Of a stretch of DNA of 64,000 nucleotides, positions 21,839 through 34,893 are shown piece after piece. This DNA is from Elgaria multicarinata webbii. Taxonomy: Eukaryota; Chordata; Lepidosauria; Squamata; Anguidae. Location: positions 51,626,001 through 51,690,000 of the forward strand of contig NC_086172.1 of assembly GCF_023053635.1 (NCBI RefSeq), written 5' to 3'. Below the pieces are notes generated by a model. That model was not told where the DNA came from. It was given only the letters and a program-made list of their open reading frames with translations, and searched no databases. The number at the start of each line of letters is the position of its first letter. Positions within the stretch are counted from its first letter, which is position 1. The position numbers were made by a program, and so were the translations under genes.

Positions 21839-24495
21839 CTTTACCATCAAAGGTAAAGACATGTTTGCCTTTACCTTTCTGTGTCAGTTGGCAGCGGTAG
21901 AAGTACAGGGAAATGCAGCCAACGTGATGGAAGTGCATGCTTGCTAAGTGGAGGGTTGCACTGACATGGGTGCAGGTCGCTGACATCAATAGTGGCACAG
22001 ATTCACTCCATCACGGGTGCTGGTTGCTGCAATCCCTCCATGATGATTTCTCATACCACTGCCCAGCACCAAAAGATAAGATAAGGAACGCCTCTCTTTT
22101 CTTTATCACCGCACTGCAATTGCTGATGACTACCTCAAAGACCATCAGACACTGCACAGTTTGTGTGTGTGTGTGTGTGTATGTTGTGCTTTTCAAGCAA
22201 CACAAACCTAAGCACCATGGGCCATGAGAAATTAACTGTGCAGTTCTTTGGATCCTGGCCATAGATCTGATATACGCTCCCCACACTTTTTCACTTCACG
22301 AGACATTAAAATGACAAAATGCTGATCCACTTCTGACAACTCTAATTTTGAGTGCAATGCTGGTTTTGTTAATCTGTTTACAGCCCTTCCAAGTACTGGA
22401 TGATTGCTATGAAACAGCACTTGAAACATTACTCCAAAGATATGTGCATAATCTCCTAAATGAAACAGCCAAGCTGCTATATCACAGTCTGCCTTTTTGC
22501 TTTTTTTAAAAAATAATCATCAGAATGCCTCTACTGAAATAAATAAAATCTTTTCCACATTTATTATCAGATTCCCAGGAGAGTTGGTTTCTTGATACAA
22601 CCAGCAATTAAAGTTTAAATTATATTCCTATCCAAAAACACACACAAAAACCACCCTCTTCAGGATGCAAAGTTAAGCCATATGTTGCTGGCACAAAAGT
22701 GGATATCCATTACAGCATCCAAAGAGGAGAAACAAATTTATGTATTCAAAGAAGCAAAACACCAGTGTTCCCATCTGGAACGTAAGACCTATGGAGCCAG
22801 GTCTGCAGGCAGTCACCAGTGTCATGCCTATTGGAGCCCGAAAGCTCCCGGCTTGAGCAGTGAGGCTTTGGCAGCTTTACTTGAACTTGGGTCCATTGGG
22901 GAGACCCGCAGCTTCCCTCAACTCAAGCCAGACACTTCTTGACTTGAGCATGAAGGCTGCATTAACTTTGGCTGTTGGCAGAGTTGACCCCCAATGAGCC
23001 AGGGCTGTGTGTGTACATGTGCACACATGTGAAAAACCAATGTTTTCTTCCATGCCTAGGTGTTCCCCCATTGTTTCACACAGCAAAGACCAGTGTACCT
23101 TTGTTTTTAGAAAAATTAAGGGGTTTCTTCATACCTGGGAGGTTTCTCCATTCATGTTACCATTGCTGGGTTGCATCCAGATATACACTGCACCAACTGC
23201 ACTGGTGTAAATGAATTTCCCCACCCCCTTCGTCCCTCCAGTTCCCTGAAAATGCTACACAGGGACCTGCTGAATAACATGAGCTATGCTGTGTGGGGAG
23301 AGGGATCCACAAAAATAGGTCAGAGGAAACTTATGCAAGCATAGCCCTTTCTCTCACTGAAGGCAGATTCTGGATCTAATCCCCTCTTTTATTGGCCAGC
23401 ACATGAGCGCACATCATATCTCGTTTGTAGATAGGGGACACAATTCTTTGAAAGTAAAATCGTCAAACCCCAAATGCTCATTCTATTAACTCAGGTATTC
23501 CTCTCTCCCCCCACCCCCCGGTTGTTTGGACTGCTACAGTAAATAAGAATGTCACTACGTGGTTACATATTTTATCAGTTTCATGCAAATAATTTTTCCT
23601 CTGCCTTTTGAAAGTAAGTAGTTCCAGATTCTTCACCAGCCATTGGTGCTGGAATCTTGTCTGCATTGCCACTGAACATCCGCTGACACATTACAATCAT
23701 TATCTCTGAGAGTGACGGAAAGAAGTCAACCGGCCATTAATCACTTATTCACAACAACAAATGCTAGGGATAAAACTCTGCTGTTTGTCTCTTTATCCCA
23801 CCAGTAGAACTCGAGCAAAGTCAAAACTTTGCAGTCAGGCTATTCAGGAAATAGATGCAATTAAATTCGGTGGATTTTTGTGTGTGCCAAACGTGTTTTG
23901 TTCCGTTTGAAATGACAGCTTCTCCTTGCTGTGCTGTAGTGTCCATTTCTTTTGAAACCAGCTATATAATCCATTTCCCACCCCCACCTCCTCAGTTATT
24001 TATGGCTTCCATTTCTATATTCCTTCATTGCTTTGAGTTAATGTTTGCAATGTACATGCATAAAGTGTGTGTTTTGAGAGAGCACCTGCAGAAGAAAAGA
24101 CATTTTCAATCAGCATTTAAAATCATCAATAAAATATTTTTAGAACGTTGCACTGGCCACACAGACCTAATAATTATTGTGTTTATCAGAGCAGGAAACA
24201 TGGATTTTGATGTCCACAATTTCTCAATTACATTTAGGTTAATCTTTTGAAAAATAGCCAGTCTTGAAGTGACGTCACTCTAAATGCTGTACTAGATTTA
24301 AAATCTGACGAGTTAAAGTTGGCAGCAGCTGAAGCCACAACAACTTGGGAGAAGTAGTACAGAGGCTTGAAACAGAGCAATCCAGATGTCTCAGCATCTT
24401 AACAAGTAATATCTTGTCTTTTTTCTTCTTCTTTCTTTCTGTTAGTTTGTTTAATCTTGTTTTGGAAAACAAATAAAATCTTTAAACTCCCTCCT
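21839..24495. other. unique intergenic DNA with one (GT) run
   Basis: A (GT)n tract lies at 22161-22180. Small frames such as plus 23855-24250 (131 codons, hydrophobic, Cys/Phe-rich) show no recognised domain. No gene called. Confidence 0.5.
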
Positions 24496-24523
24496 GCAAA
24501 CACACACACACATGCACACACAC
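24496..24523 (+). repeat. (CA)n microsatellite, interrupted
   Basis: CA units with a single tg interruption. Confidence 0.85.
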
Positions 24524-25882
24524 CAAGCAATATCTTGTCAATCAGCTGACTGTTAAGGTATTTATACTGAATTTGTACAGAATTTTATTGAGACAATGAC
24601 TTGGATGAAAAGAACTGTGAATGCAAGTAGAAAATACACCAATGCTGTTCCATGAAAAATTGCATAAGAGCTACTGGAGGAATTCCCACTGTGCAATGCC
24701 ACAAAGTTCAGGGGTTGCATTACATCATAAGGAAATATAAATAAGAAGGAAAATGCATGTTGTGGTGTATTCAGAAGTCTTGAGAATTAGCTTTTCCGAA
24801 GTCTTACACAAGAGCTTGCATGGAAGAACTCCTCTGGATTTGGTGTCACTTTACTTATGCAGCATTCATCTGCTAAGTCAGAAACAGCCCTTCTGGGAGT
24901 GGAAGAGGGTTTCCGCTATTGGAAGAGCCCAATTGGATCCAACCCAGAGTAGCTTATCAGCCCTGAAGCCTAATCTGGGACTCCGTCTTGCCCTGATACG
25001 TTGTGTGTAGTAACAAGGGGTGCAACCACTGGTGGCCACAACATGGAGGCAGAGTGCCCTTTGTGCTATTAGCTTTTGTTGCAGGGAGGTAGCAGTGGAG
25101 AGAGGGGGTGCCACATGGTTGCTGAAGGGAGGCTGCTCTCATGCAAATGACTGTGGACATCATCAGGGGTGATCTTCCTCTCAGCAATGGTGCACTTGTA
25201 CTGTGTTTGCTGCAATGTCCTCCAGTGTCTGCTCCTAGCCACAAAAGGCAGCATCCCCTATCACTGCAAGCCCTTTTACCTAGCGATTTTTCTCACAGGC
25301 CATCCAGCGCTGATTGCGTCAAGCTAGTTGCTCTGGAGATACACCTTCTGTGGCACATGTAAGCTCTGGCACACTCTGGTATAGGGTAGGTCATGGGGAA
25401 GTCAAGGAGTGGTAAGCTTTGGTCGGCAGAAGCTCTTGCCTCACAGGAGGTTGGCTAGATGATCCAAATGCAAAATCGTATCTCTTTGCTTGAGCAAAAC
25501 ATCTGCTCAGCCACTATCCATTATACTTATTAAAGTCAAAGCTTGTTACAAACATTATTTCCTTTCCCATATTTATAGCTGTCCTTACTGGTATAGAGGA
25601 CATTGATTCAAATTCAGCTCCATGCTGGTCCTTAGCACGGGACTCATCTTTTCAAAAGACTTGAAGATGTTTATACAACGTATTTAATTTAATTTGTGTA
25701 GATGATGAATAAGCGCGTGCATTTTGAGATGTGTGCTCTGAAAACATTTATGGAATGTGAATAGAAATCTTTAGCATTTCCCTTTTCTATGAGTTTAGTC
25801 ACCTGTTTTTCAAGTGGACAGGACATGTGCAACAACAAAAGGTGAAAATTAGGGAAATGCTCAGTATAGATCAGTACACAGA
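24524..25882. other. unique intergenic DNA
   Basis: No gene or recognised repeat. The overlapping frames at 24753-25362 lack protein resemblance. Confidence 0.5.
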
Positions 25883-25997
25883 GGCCTTAGCTAGACCTAA
25901 GGATTATCATTCCTGCCTGCTTCCGGGATCCCCTGTGTGGATGTACAGGGATGATCCCGGGACGATCCCGGGATGTAGGCCTGGTCTAGCCATGGCA
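25883..25997. mobile_element. CpG-rich MITE, short internal-deletion copy
   Basis: The ends are ggccttagctagacc and ggtctagccatggc. The left end is identical to that of the copy at 29728. Only about 115 bp remain, including gatcccgggatg. The flanking aga (25880-25882 and 25998-26000) is a possible 3-bp target duplication. Confidence 0.7.
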
Positions 25998-26202
25998 AGA
26001 GAGACTGTATAACATTTATACTGTTCACATAGAATAAGCAACAAGTTCACATTCTTTATGAATAAATCTAAGTACCTCTACCAGGGAAAACAACAACTGC
26101 TCACTTCTCTATATACTTTGTTCTGTTTACAAAACCTAAACAAAAGCTGTGATGTGAGAAGCAATTTGCAAAGACAGGAATGTGGAGTGAAATATAAGCA
26201 AG

Positions 26203-26276
26203 ATTTTTGTGAACCGCCCAGAGAGCTTCGGCTATGGGATGGTATATAAATGTAAATAAATAAATAAATAAATAAG
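26203..26276 (+). mobile_element. L2-like LINE 3' tail
   Basis: gtgaaccgcccagagagctt, then cggctatgggatggtatata, then (AATA)n. Only the tail remains. Confidence 0.75.
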
Positions 26277-26284
26277 AAAACTAG

Positions 26285-26700
26285 GTTTTAATAATAATAA
26301 TTTATTTCTTACCCGCCTCTCCATTTTGATTGAGGTGGGGAACAACAGTAAATATAAAATACATAAAACTGAGTTAAAACATAATATACATTGTTAAAAC
26401 ATCCTAAAATCATTTTAAAACCATCCTAAAATTACACTGGATAGGCCTGCTGGAAGAGATCAATCTTAATAGCTTTCTTAAAAGCTGATAGACTGTTGAC
26501 AAGTCTCCTCTGACAGGCCATTCCACGTTCTGGGAGCAGCAGAAGAGAAGGTCCTCTGGGTAATACCTGTCAGCCTAATTTTGGCTGACTGAAGTAGATT
26601 CTTTCCAGAGGACCTGAGTGTGTGGGGCGGATTGTACGGGAGAAGGCAGGAGAAGGTTTTAGTGCCTACTTACTGTCAGAAGGACAGGGAAGAGTAACCA
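26285..26700 (-). mobile_element. LINE 3' end with a different tail, minus strand
   Basis: The minus strand encodes RTFSSAAPRTWNGL-like sequence, then a short end with KKAIKIDLFQQAY, in line with the C-terminus of L2-like LINEs. The 3' region ends in the block ggagaggcgggtaagaaata followed by AAT units. This tail differs from the gaaccgcccagagagctt tail, so it marks a second L2-like subfamily. It is moderately degenerate. Confidence 0.65.
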
Positions 26701-29671
26701 TGGGTGGTTCTATAAACACTTGGCAGTTGCTATATTGTAATCATAGTTTACAATACATGTAAGTATCTTGAAGGTGACCAGAGGTTAGTTCAGTCTAGAT
26801 GGCAATCCAGTCATTTATTCTCTGAGCAATCTTGATTATAGATGTTCCTTTGAATGCAGGGATTATTTCCCTTCACTGAAATGTATGAGATCCTACTTAC
26901 AATTAGAATTTTTGACAATAATTTTTGAAAGTTACTCAACCTGTGCTACAAATTAATATGTTGAGGATCCGGTCTTTCACGACAATTTAAAGTAATTTCC
27001 TTTGCATTGTGCTTGTGAAATACTCTTCCTAAACATCAGAAATACTTAAGGCAATCAGACATAAAAAGGAAACCTGGTTACTGTTGATACGTTTTGACTG
27101 CAACATAAGAAAGTAGTGTTGTGCCCAAAATTTCTTCCTCATTTTTTTGTCTACCATTCTCATTCCATTTGGTAGAAAAGAAATTGCTTTCAGAAAAAAA
27201 ATCAAAGGAAAATATTTTGAAGAAATTCTCTTGGGTTTGGTTCAGGGTTCCTGTGGTTACCTTACTTATGAAGTGGCTGAATTTGTGCGAGTGTCTTGTT
27301 CTTTATTTTACTATCATTTCTCTGGAAGCTTATAGCCTCCTTGGCTTCTCACACTTCAATTAAAGTCCAGGGGAAGACATAATCCCATACGGTTGTTGTT
27401 TTTCCAGATCATAAAATGTAGGCAGTCTGAGAAGCTGCTGAGCAATGAAGAGATGTGTGGAATAGAAAGAAAACACATACACAGAGACTACTTTGGTAGG
27501 CTTAAAAACACTACCAAAAGAAATTCAAATTATTAATGCCCATAGACTGAGGCAGAAAAATGTAAGCCTCTTTCATGGGGGAAGAAAACATTAAGGAAAT
27601 TGGAGAACAGATTTTGGCATAGTGCTAGCTCCATCTCTTTCTTAGAGCTGGACACCACACTACCCCCTTCACATCTGCATTGTGGAGGATGCAAAAAACT
27701 GCCAGCACAGTTCCTTCTGTTGCCATTTATGGCAGCAGTGCAAAACAAACAAACCCCAAAACCTACCGAAAAATAAAGAAGCTATATGACAACCCCTGCC
27801 AATTCCTATATGTGAGAATCTATTTGGAGAACATTTCCTTCCCCTGGAGAAATTCGGTGAAATGGTACCCCCAATTTCTCTGCGTACTGAATTTTGAGAG
27901 TACTGAATTTTGAGAGGCCATTTGCACACAACTCTAACAGAAACACAAACTCGTATGTTCATTCTTTATGGCAGGAAGAGAGAACCCTCTTCAGTTCCAT
28001 GGACAGGACTGCACTTTTCTTCTACAAACAAATGACTGTTCATGCAGGCATGGGAGGGGAATCACAGATAATATCATATGAAAATGCCAAAGTGTGGTAA
28101 GTGGCATTTTCGGTCACATGGACATAAGGAATACAATTAAGGAAAGTACCACAAGGAATACAGACATGGTAAGCACATGAATCTTTGATGGTAAGCTCAG
28201 CCTTGCACCCTGTTAGTAAATATGGTTACCTGGAAGTAAACCCTTCTTGCTTATTATGAAAGAGACTTTGGTATATTTCATATACCAAACTCCAGCGCTA
28301 TTTCTGCAGTCTCTACACAAAGTTAAAACAAGCTGAATAGATTTTGCTTTTAAACACCCACACACACAAACTAGACAAACACTGACATTTAAATCCATTT
28401 TTTTAAAGTTTAATATAGCTTTAGATAAAACTGAGCTTGCAGTATTAATGAGTACAAGAGTTTGTTAATTTTATATTATCCAAATATACTTGTACATTTA
28501 TACAGTTATAGATTTCATGCCAGAAAATGCAATTAATTGATTCTAATTTGAATATGTACAATTTACAATATAATTCAAGCATAAATTCAGCAGTCAAAAA
28601 CACAGACCTGCTGTGCAGTCAAACAGAACCGATTTAGTAGCATAAGCAGCAGGGCTGGGCAAAAAATGCAAATAATGCAATTGAAATGGCTCCTAGGCTA
28701 ATTAAGAAAAACAAAACTACAAAATGGAAAATAAAAAACAGTTGCTCAAAAAAGAAAGTGCCAGATTATAATCTCTCTGATGAATTGATGAAAAGCAACC
28801 AATATTTTAATCTAAATAAACAACACAGTGCAATTCTGCTACAAGGTTGGTTGAACAACCTTGATTCTGACAGACAGAAGGAAAATGTATTTTATCTTAA
28901 TAATTCAGGTCCTTTGAACAAATCAAAGTTAACTTTTTTTAATCTCCATGAGATATTATGCATCCGCACAAACTCCTATTATTCCTACGCAAACGTGAAT
29001 CCTAATACATGGTTCTACAGTTGAATACACAACGATTCCGTTATGAAATGTGGATAAAGTTAACATTTGAGAGGAATGAGACAGCACATATCACAAAATG
29101 TCCAGCCTCTACACTTAAGCAGAGAGACAGTGTTCTCTAAAAGACATTACAAGGTGGGTTAAAGTGTGAATATGGCACAGAAATCAAATACATTTTTGAT
29201 GAGACTTGTAACAATTGGGTGTGGGGAAACCATACATAAGTTCGTTGCATTTATCTTGTTACATAGTAAAATTCTGGTCACTAGTCATCTTCTGCATTTT
29301 GTGTGCGGGTGGTGCTTTGGCAGGGAATTACAGACAAAGAACGCAATGTATTGACAATGTGAGCTGAAGCATGCATTTCAGGACACACATTTTAAGCTAG
29401 TAAACAAATTTGGAAGAAAATGCAAAGGCCATACAAATACAATATGATAATCACAACAGTTCCCTGTTCCATCTGGGGTTCACTTGGTTCCTCTAGCAAT
29501 GTAGAACAATCTGCTTTTCGTTGCTTATAATAGTTGACAACACTACTCTTGTCATTGATATATACAGAGCTATGGCCACTCATTCATTTTAAATGGTACA
29601 GAGCCCTTTGAGATATTGATGGATATTATATTTAGATAAATATATGTCCTTAGAATGAAAAGATCCCAGCA
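26701..29671. other. unique AT-rich intergenic DNA
   Basis: No gene recognised. The frames at 27121-27363, 27669-27962 (minus) and 28686-29024 are short, AT-biased and without recognisable domains. Confidence 0.5.
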
Positions 29672-30262
29672 GCACATCCTATGCACACTTACTTAGGAGT
29701 AGGACCGAGTGAAATCAGTGGGACTTAGGCCTTAGCTAGACCTACCAGATAATCCTGGATGGTGGAGGGGTGATCTCGCGTTGTAATTAACGCGAGATCT
29801 CGCCCTCATTTACATGTAAGGTGGGGCGACCTCCGGAAGAGAGGCGCTGCACCTGCCATTTTTTAAAAAGAAGATGGAGCGCATGAACACTTGTGTGCAA
29901 AGGTAATGCTTTTTTTAAAAAAAATAAACTTATTTCCCCGCTCCCCCCACCCTCCCCTGATGGGCGCAGCGCTCCTGAGGAGTGCTGTGCCCCGTGCGTG
30001 GCTCCCAGCTCCGCGCGAGTAATCACGCTGAGCCGGCTCAAGCCGTGGCAACGGGCCATACCTTCCGCGGCCCAGGACCGCAGAAAAAGCAGGCCCAAAG
30101 TGTAGGGCTGTATCCCAGGGCCAGGGTGGGATGATCCTTCCCTGACCCCGGGATTCTCTGTGTGTCATCTGGATGCACAGGGACAATCCCGGGGTTCGCC
30201 CCGGGATAAAGGTAGGTCTAGCTAAGGCCTAACTTCCAAGTAAACATGTTGGAGACTGCACT
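29672..30262 (+). repeat. old interspersed repeat split by a MITE
   Basis: The left part (29672-29727) carries cctatgcacacttacttagg and gaaatcagtgggactta. The right part (30230-30262) continues cttccaagtaaacatgttgg. Both are pieces of one motif also present at 4210-4265 and 8222-8265. The break coincides with the ends of the MITE at 29728-30229. Confidence 0.65.
29728..30229. mobile_element. CpG-rich MITE, copy 3 (502 bp)
   Basis: It has perfect 19-bp terminal inverted repeats (ggccttagctagacctacc and its exact reverse complement). The interior contains an inner palindrome (gatctcgcg and cgcgagatc around 29772-29800), a T-run/A-run junction near 29910-29926 and cccgggat blocks at the right side. 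It runs in the opposite direction to copies 9265-9775 and 32736-33210. The flanks tta and taa suggest a 3-bp TWA-type target. The perfect termini point to recent mobility. Confidence 0.8.
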
Positions 30263-30949
30263 GTAATTTTCTGTTGTCCTCCTGAAACCTCTCCCCATCC
30301 CCATTTTCAAATAATTAAATACAAATTGTTTCATGCACAGTCCAAAAATTGGCTAGATTTTGCACTGATTTTAATAAACCCTGTTTTGTATGTTCCACTG
30401 AATAACCGTTATATACTGCGCAAAGATTTTTTACTGAAGGAATGGTGATCAAGATTTTAGAAATAAGCATCAAAATGCCATTGCTGCTGATAATTATTTT
30501 GTTATCACTCAAAGTGAGTTAACATAGGCATATCGACCATCCGATGATGGCAAAATCCAGAAATTGGCATGTGCAAAACAGACACCTCAGAGCAACCATA
30601 TATCCGTCATATCACCTCACAGCACCTCCGACACAATAGCTTAGGTCCACTAGAACAATTGCAATTAGTAGTCCCAATTCATGCCAATTCCCGCTTCCCA
30701 TTGAAACTCTCTGTGTCACATCTGTTCCAGAGAGCCCCCTCCACCCTGGAGCAGCTTTTGGGGCTGCAGCAGAAAGGAGGGAGGCTGGAAAGCCCTGTTC
30801 CATGTATCATTTGTAGAACCAAGCCAAAATGTTTCTTTGGGGCCAGTTCACAAGTTAGATGCAACTCCCCAAGTGATTAGAAATCAAGTGATGCACATTT
30901 ATGTGTGGAATCATCCTTCAATTTGTAATGTGTGTGTATATAACACCTA
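30263..30949. other. unique intergenic DNA
   Basis: Nothing recognised. Confidence 0.5.
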
Positions 30950-30985
30950 CACACACACACGTGTGTGTGTGTGTGTGTGTGTGTG
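30950..30985. repeat. (CA)n-(GT)n self-complementary microsatellite
   Basis: A CA run turns into a longer GT run at 30961, so the tract can fold back on itself. Confidence 0.9.
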
Positions 30986-31393
30986 CTCTTTTTGGAAGAA
31001 AACTAGAACAAAGATAATCAGAACTAAACCTTGTATCTAGGATGTGAGAAATTGTTTTCAACTATTTTCAGACCCAGGCTCACACAAACAAATTTAGGGG
31101 GGTGGGACTCTCGACAGAACTTACCTGTAAAAAAAAATCAAATCTATTTTCCTAATTCAATAGGTTGTTTTTTTTTTACAAAATATAAATGTTGTTGACA
31201 AAACAAAGTGCAAAAATATTGGATGTGGCATGGCGATATTTCTTATAATTGCCTTAGAGTGCAAAAGCAAAACCACTTGTGTGGGATTCAAACATTGGAA
31301 TACGTATGTTTGCTGTATTTTTAATTTGTACAGAACTTTAAAGTTCTTTCTCTTAACAGCAGTCCCCCATCTTGTATTATGGCACATTGAGGG

Positions 31394-31453
<60 letters not shown>
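31394..31453 (+). repeat. (ATT)20 microsatellite
   Basis: Uninterrupted ATT units. The poly-Leu frame across it is an artefact. Confidence 0.95.
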
Positions 31454-32735
31454 TTTTCAAAAGCAGATTCTTATATGGCCTGGGCATCTGCTGATGAAAG
31501 GGGGAAAACTAATCAAACATCAAAAGCTCTTCTGGGTGTACAGAAGCCCTTGGGATGATGTTGGTTATTTCCTTGGATCCTGGCTAAAGGTTTTTTTTTA
31601 GGTTAACAGCATTTTTTTTTTTGCCTTGGGGCTTCACAGATGTCCCTTGCTTTACAAGCTCAGTTCTTAATTGATCATCTTATTGGGAGTATGGTTTACC
31701 CAAGATCAGAGAACTCCATTTATTTACCTTCCCATGTCACATGTAGTACAATTTCTATAATTAAACCATCTGGGGTTTATATTACACATATTTCTTGTCC
31801 TACAGGCACCGCTGGCATGATTCACCTTGATCCCTGATGTCTTATGTGTGCAGCACACTGTAAACGGAATTATTATAGGCTATGTTTTTATGAGCTGCTC
31901 TTATTACTCAAATTAGTAATCCCATTATTAGGACTGTGGCTCTTGTAACAGCGCAGGGTGTTGCTCTTGTATTATATGACTTACAGGTGATTTATAAAAG
32001 CAATATCAGTTTATAATGATATGAATTTGACAAAACAATTGAGCATGCAAGATTCCTGCTATCTGGAAAAACTAATAGCCCAGTGCTGTAAGTCTGCCTT
32101 GGCTAACATTGCAAAAAACAAGCGGCTCGTGTTTTTACAGCTAAATTGCTCCTAACTAGGAATTGATGACATCAGCCTTTCTAAACCTCTCCCCTCCTCT
32201 ACTGCAGTCCCGATCCTTATGATTTGAGTTTTATAGAAATTCTGGGGAGCCCAACAGATCATGGCAGAGTGTGTCGGGACTTCTCGTAAACCTTTGAGTG
32301 CTCATCAAGGTAATTTTCCTTTGGGGGATTTCCAAATACTAGGTGGAATTAAACAGCAAACCTAAAATGACGTTTGCTATACTGTTTCCCCCCTTGCCAG
32401 GAACCTCGACTCAGTTAGCTATTTATTGTAAGAGAATTCATGTGCAAACTTGTTACCACTTTCCTTTTCCAATCTGTTAGCATCATTTTGGTTGCTACAC
32501 TGGCATGCAGAAGCAAGAACAGTGCATCAGATCAGTGGCTGTTTTGAGTATGAGGGGAATAGTTTTGGGGCCCTTACTCCTGATTTTACCTATTTCACTA
32601 GCAGACTACGTGAGTACAGGATTGGGCTACAAAGCTGCTTTTTCCCCTTTTTGTGCACCAGCTGGTAGAAGTCCATGGTCATTATAGAAAGGGCATGAAA
32701 GCTGCGGTCTTTCTGGTGATGCAGTTTTGACACTT
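31454..32735. other. unique intergenic DNA
   Basis: No gene or repeat recognised. Confidence 0.5.
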
Positions 32736-33210
32736 GGGGCATGTGTACACCATGCCTTATCCTGGGGATTGTTTTGGGATCATCCCCCTGCATCCACATG
32801 ATGCACAGGGGATCCCGGGGGTAAGGAGGGAAGATCCCCCCATTTCCCCGGGATAACTGGGACGGCTTTTAGCCCGTTTTTTCCCGTAGTCTCGGGACCA
32901 TCCCTAGACCGTGAGAGGTGTGGGCGGCCGTCCCAGTTTCATCCCGGCTCCTCGTGAGTAAACGCGAGGAGCCAGGAAAGGGGCATGGGGCATGGAGCTC
33001 TTCAGGTGCTCCATGCCCATCGGGGGTGGGGAGTGGAGCAGGTTCGGGCCTTTTTTTTCCATTTAATTTTCGCTGGAAAAAAGGGCCGCCGCGATGGGTG
33101 TGATGCCTGGGACATCACGCAGCCCATGTGGACTGAGGGGGAGGATCTCGCGATCAGCATCTTGCGAGATCCTCCCCCTCCCCTCCCCTCCCCTGGTGTA
33201 GACATGCCCA
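32736..33210. mobile_element. CpG-rich MITE, copy 4 (about 475 bp)
   Basis: The termini are ggggcatgtgtacacca and tggtgtagacatgccc. It is collinear with 9265-9775: cccgggat blocks, gtagtctcgggaccatccc, ggctcctcgtgagtaa, catggagctcttcaggtgct, and a closing gatctcgcgatc palindrome. High CpG density is retained. No transposase. Confidence 0.75.
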
Positions 33211-33494
33211 TAGTCACCATTTGACTTTATTTGCCTTCATTTCAGATAAGTGAGAAGGACCTAGGCATATCCACTCTGCCAATTATTGCCAAAAAAGGTT
33301 GTTTGTAATGTAAGAAAGTGTCTTAAACTAACAAAACTGCAAATCCAAACAAAGAAGTAGTCATCATGAAAGAAACCTCAAGGTAAATTAAAATGACTGG
33401 GAACTTGTAACGGCCACTGAAATACTTATTCTGTGGCACTGGATTTGCAAGAAGCTATGAATGGTGTTAGTGCAAGGCACAATCATAATAACTA
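33211..33494. other. unique intergenic DNA
   Basis: Nothing recognised. Confidence 0.5.
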
Positions 33495-33620
33495 TGGCCT
33501 GGTTCAGACAACACGCTAAACCCTGCTGCTTAACCACAAAATGGTTAATGGAATGCATGCATTCCCTTAACCATTTTGTGGTTAAGCAACAGGGTTTAGC
33601 GTGTTGTCTGAACCAGGCCA
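33495..33620. mobile_element. 126-bp near-perfect palindromic MITE
   Basis: The arms start tggcctggttcagacaacac and meet at the centre ggaatgcatgcattcc without a loop. About two base pairs mismatch over the whole length. As a result both strands carry nearly the same short frames, which are not genes. The family resembles hAT-like foldback elements, but I see no clear 8-bp target duplication. Confidence 0.8.
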
Positions 33621-33717
33621 ATGTCTTTATGGGACAAACATTTCCCAAGGGATTCCAGATGCTACACAGTAAATGTTTAAGCAGCTACTGGGAGGCTCTC
33701 AGTTGTCTGAAATCAAC

Positions 33718-34893
33718 TTTATTCTAGCATATTCTGTATAAGGAAGGATCTGAAGAACAAGATATGGAAAAATCAATCTACTTAGTATATGAAGAATGCA
33801 TACCATAGTGAAGCAGTCAGCATAATAAATCAAGAAGGTATTTCCCTTTTGAACTTTACTACATACTTATTTTAATGAATATGAAACAAGAGTCTATCAC
33901 AATTACTTTCTTTGGATTTTATGCCTTGTGTCTAAAATGGAAACTCTCCTTGGCATATCATTTTGCCCACTCCTAAACATTAGTGTGTTTTTCAATAAAG
34001 CAAAGATACGGGGTCTCTTTAACAATAAACAAACAAAAACAAAAAATGGTGGGAGGGAAATGTAAAAGCAAAGAATAAAGTAAGGAGCTTAAGGCTAAAA
34101 GTTTTGGTGTTCAGAATTCTTAATATGTATAGCCTTATTTTTAACAAAGAAAACATGCAGTATAACTATCTGAAGAAAAACATCACAATTTACATCAGAA
34201 AAAAATAGGCCATGATTTAGCCAGTGCGAAACATTTTAAAGTTCCATTGATCGGAATGGAAAATATTTAAGCACTTGCTTAAATTTTAACAAAAGGGCTG
34301 ATCCCATTGTTCATTTGTGTGCACCCAATCCTCCCGCACATTTCTTCACTTGCAGGAGACCTGCTGTTGGGTAGAAGGGGGACGCGGCAGCAGAAGACTT
34401 CCTTTCTTGCAGAGAGAATATAATGGGCAAATGGCTCATACCTAAAATGTTTAGCTTTGGCTGAATTGAGCCGATTATAAATTAATCTATAACCTGCCTC
34501 TTTTAAGTTTTATCTACTACTTAACGCTTAAGAAATATAGAAGAATAACACCCCATTTACATTTTTCCCCAGAATATACAGTATAAATATAGTAAGAACC
34601 ATGCCATAAAACTATATGCAAAATTTGCACACTATTATTGCATGCTTTTGGTGATACTACATGCCGATTAATATTAGCTTATTAGCTTTCATATGGCCTT
34701 AAGCTGAACTTCAGATCTTTTATAGTAGAATTCAACATAGTCCTCCATTTTGGGGAAGAACATTGTCCCAGAGTGCATGTAGTTCTAAGGAAAATTGGTC
34801 ATCAAATAGTATTTTCAATGTGTCTGCTTTCCTGCCCAAAATGGATTGAATAGCAATTCAAACTTGAAATAATACCTGAAAGGTTTGTTCATG
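33718..34893 (-). other. KCNJ3: candidate KCNJ3 3' UTR
   Basis: This is the sequence downstream of the KCNJ3 stop codon on the minus strand. The first canonical AATAAA on that strand lies at 33718-33723, an ATTAAA at about 33871-33876, and a weak GATAAA near 34510. The end of the transcript is therefore uncertain. No recognisable transposon lies between 33800 and 34893, which fits a maintained UTR. Confidence 0.4.

Noticed and set aside
22011-22286. Open frames across the (GT) run
   Set aside because: Dinucleotide repeat translations with no protein resemblance.
23855-24250. 131-codon hydrophobic plus-strand frame
   Set aside because: Composition follows the T-rich sequence, and no recognised protein family.
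33388-33727. Two nearly identical short proteins on opposite strands
   Set aside because: They follow from the 126-bp palindrome at 33495-33620.
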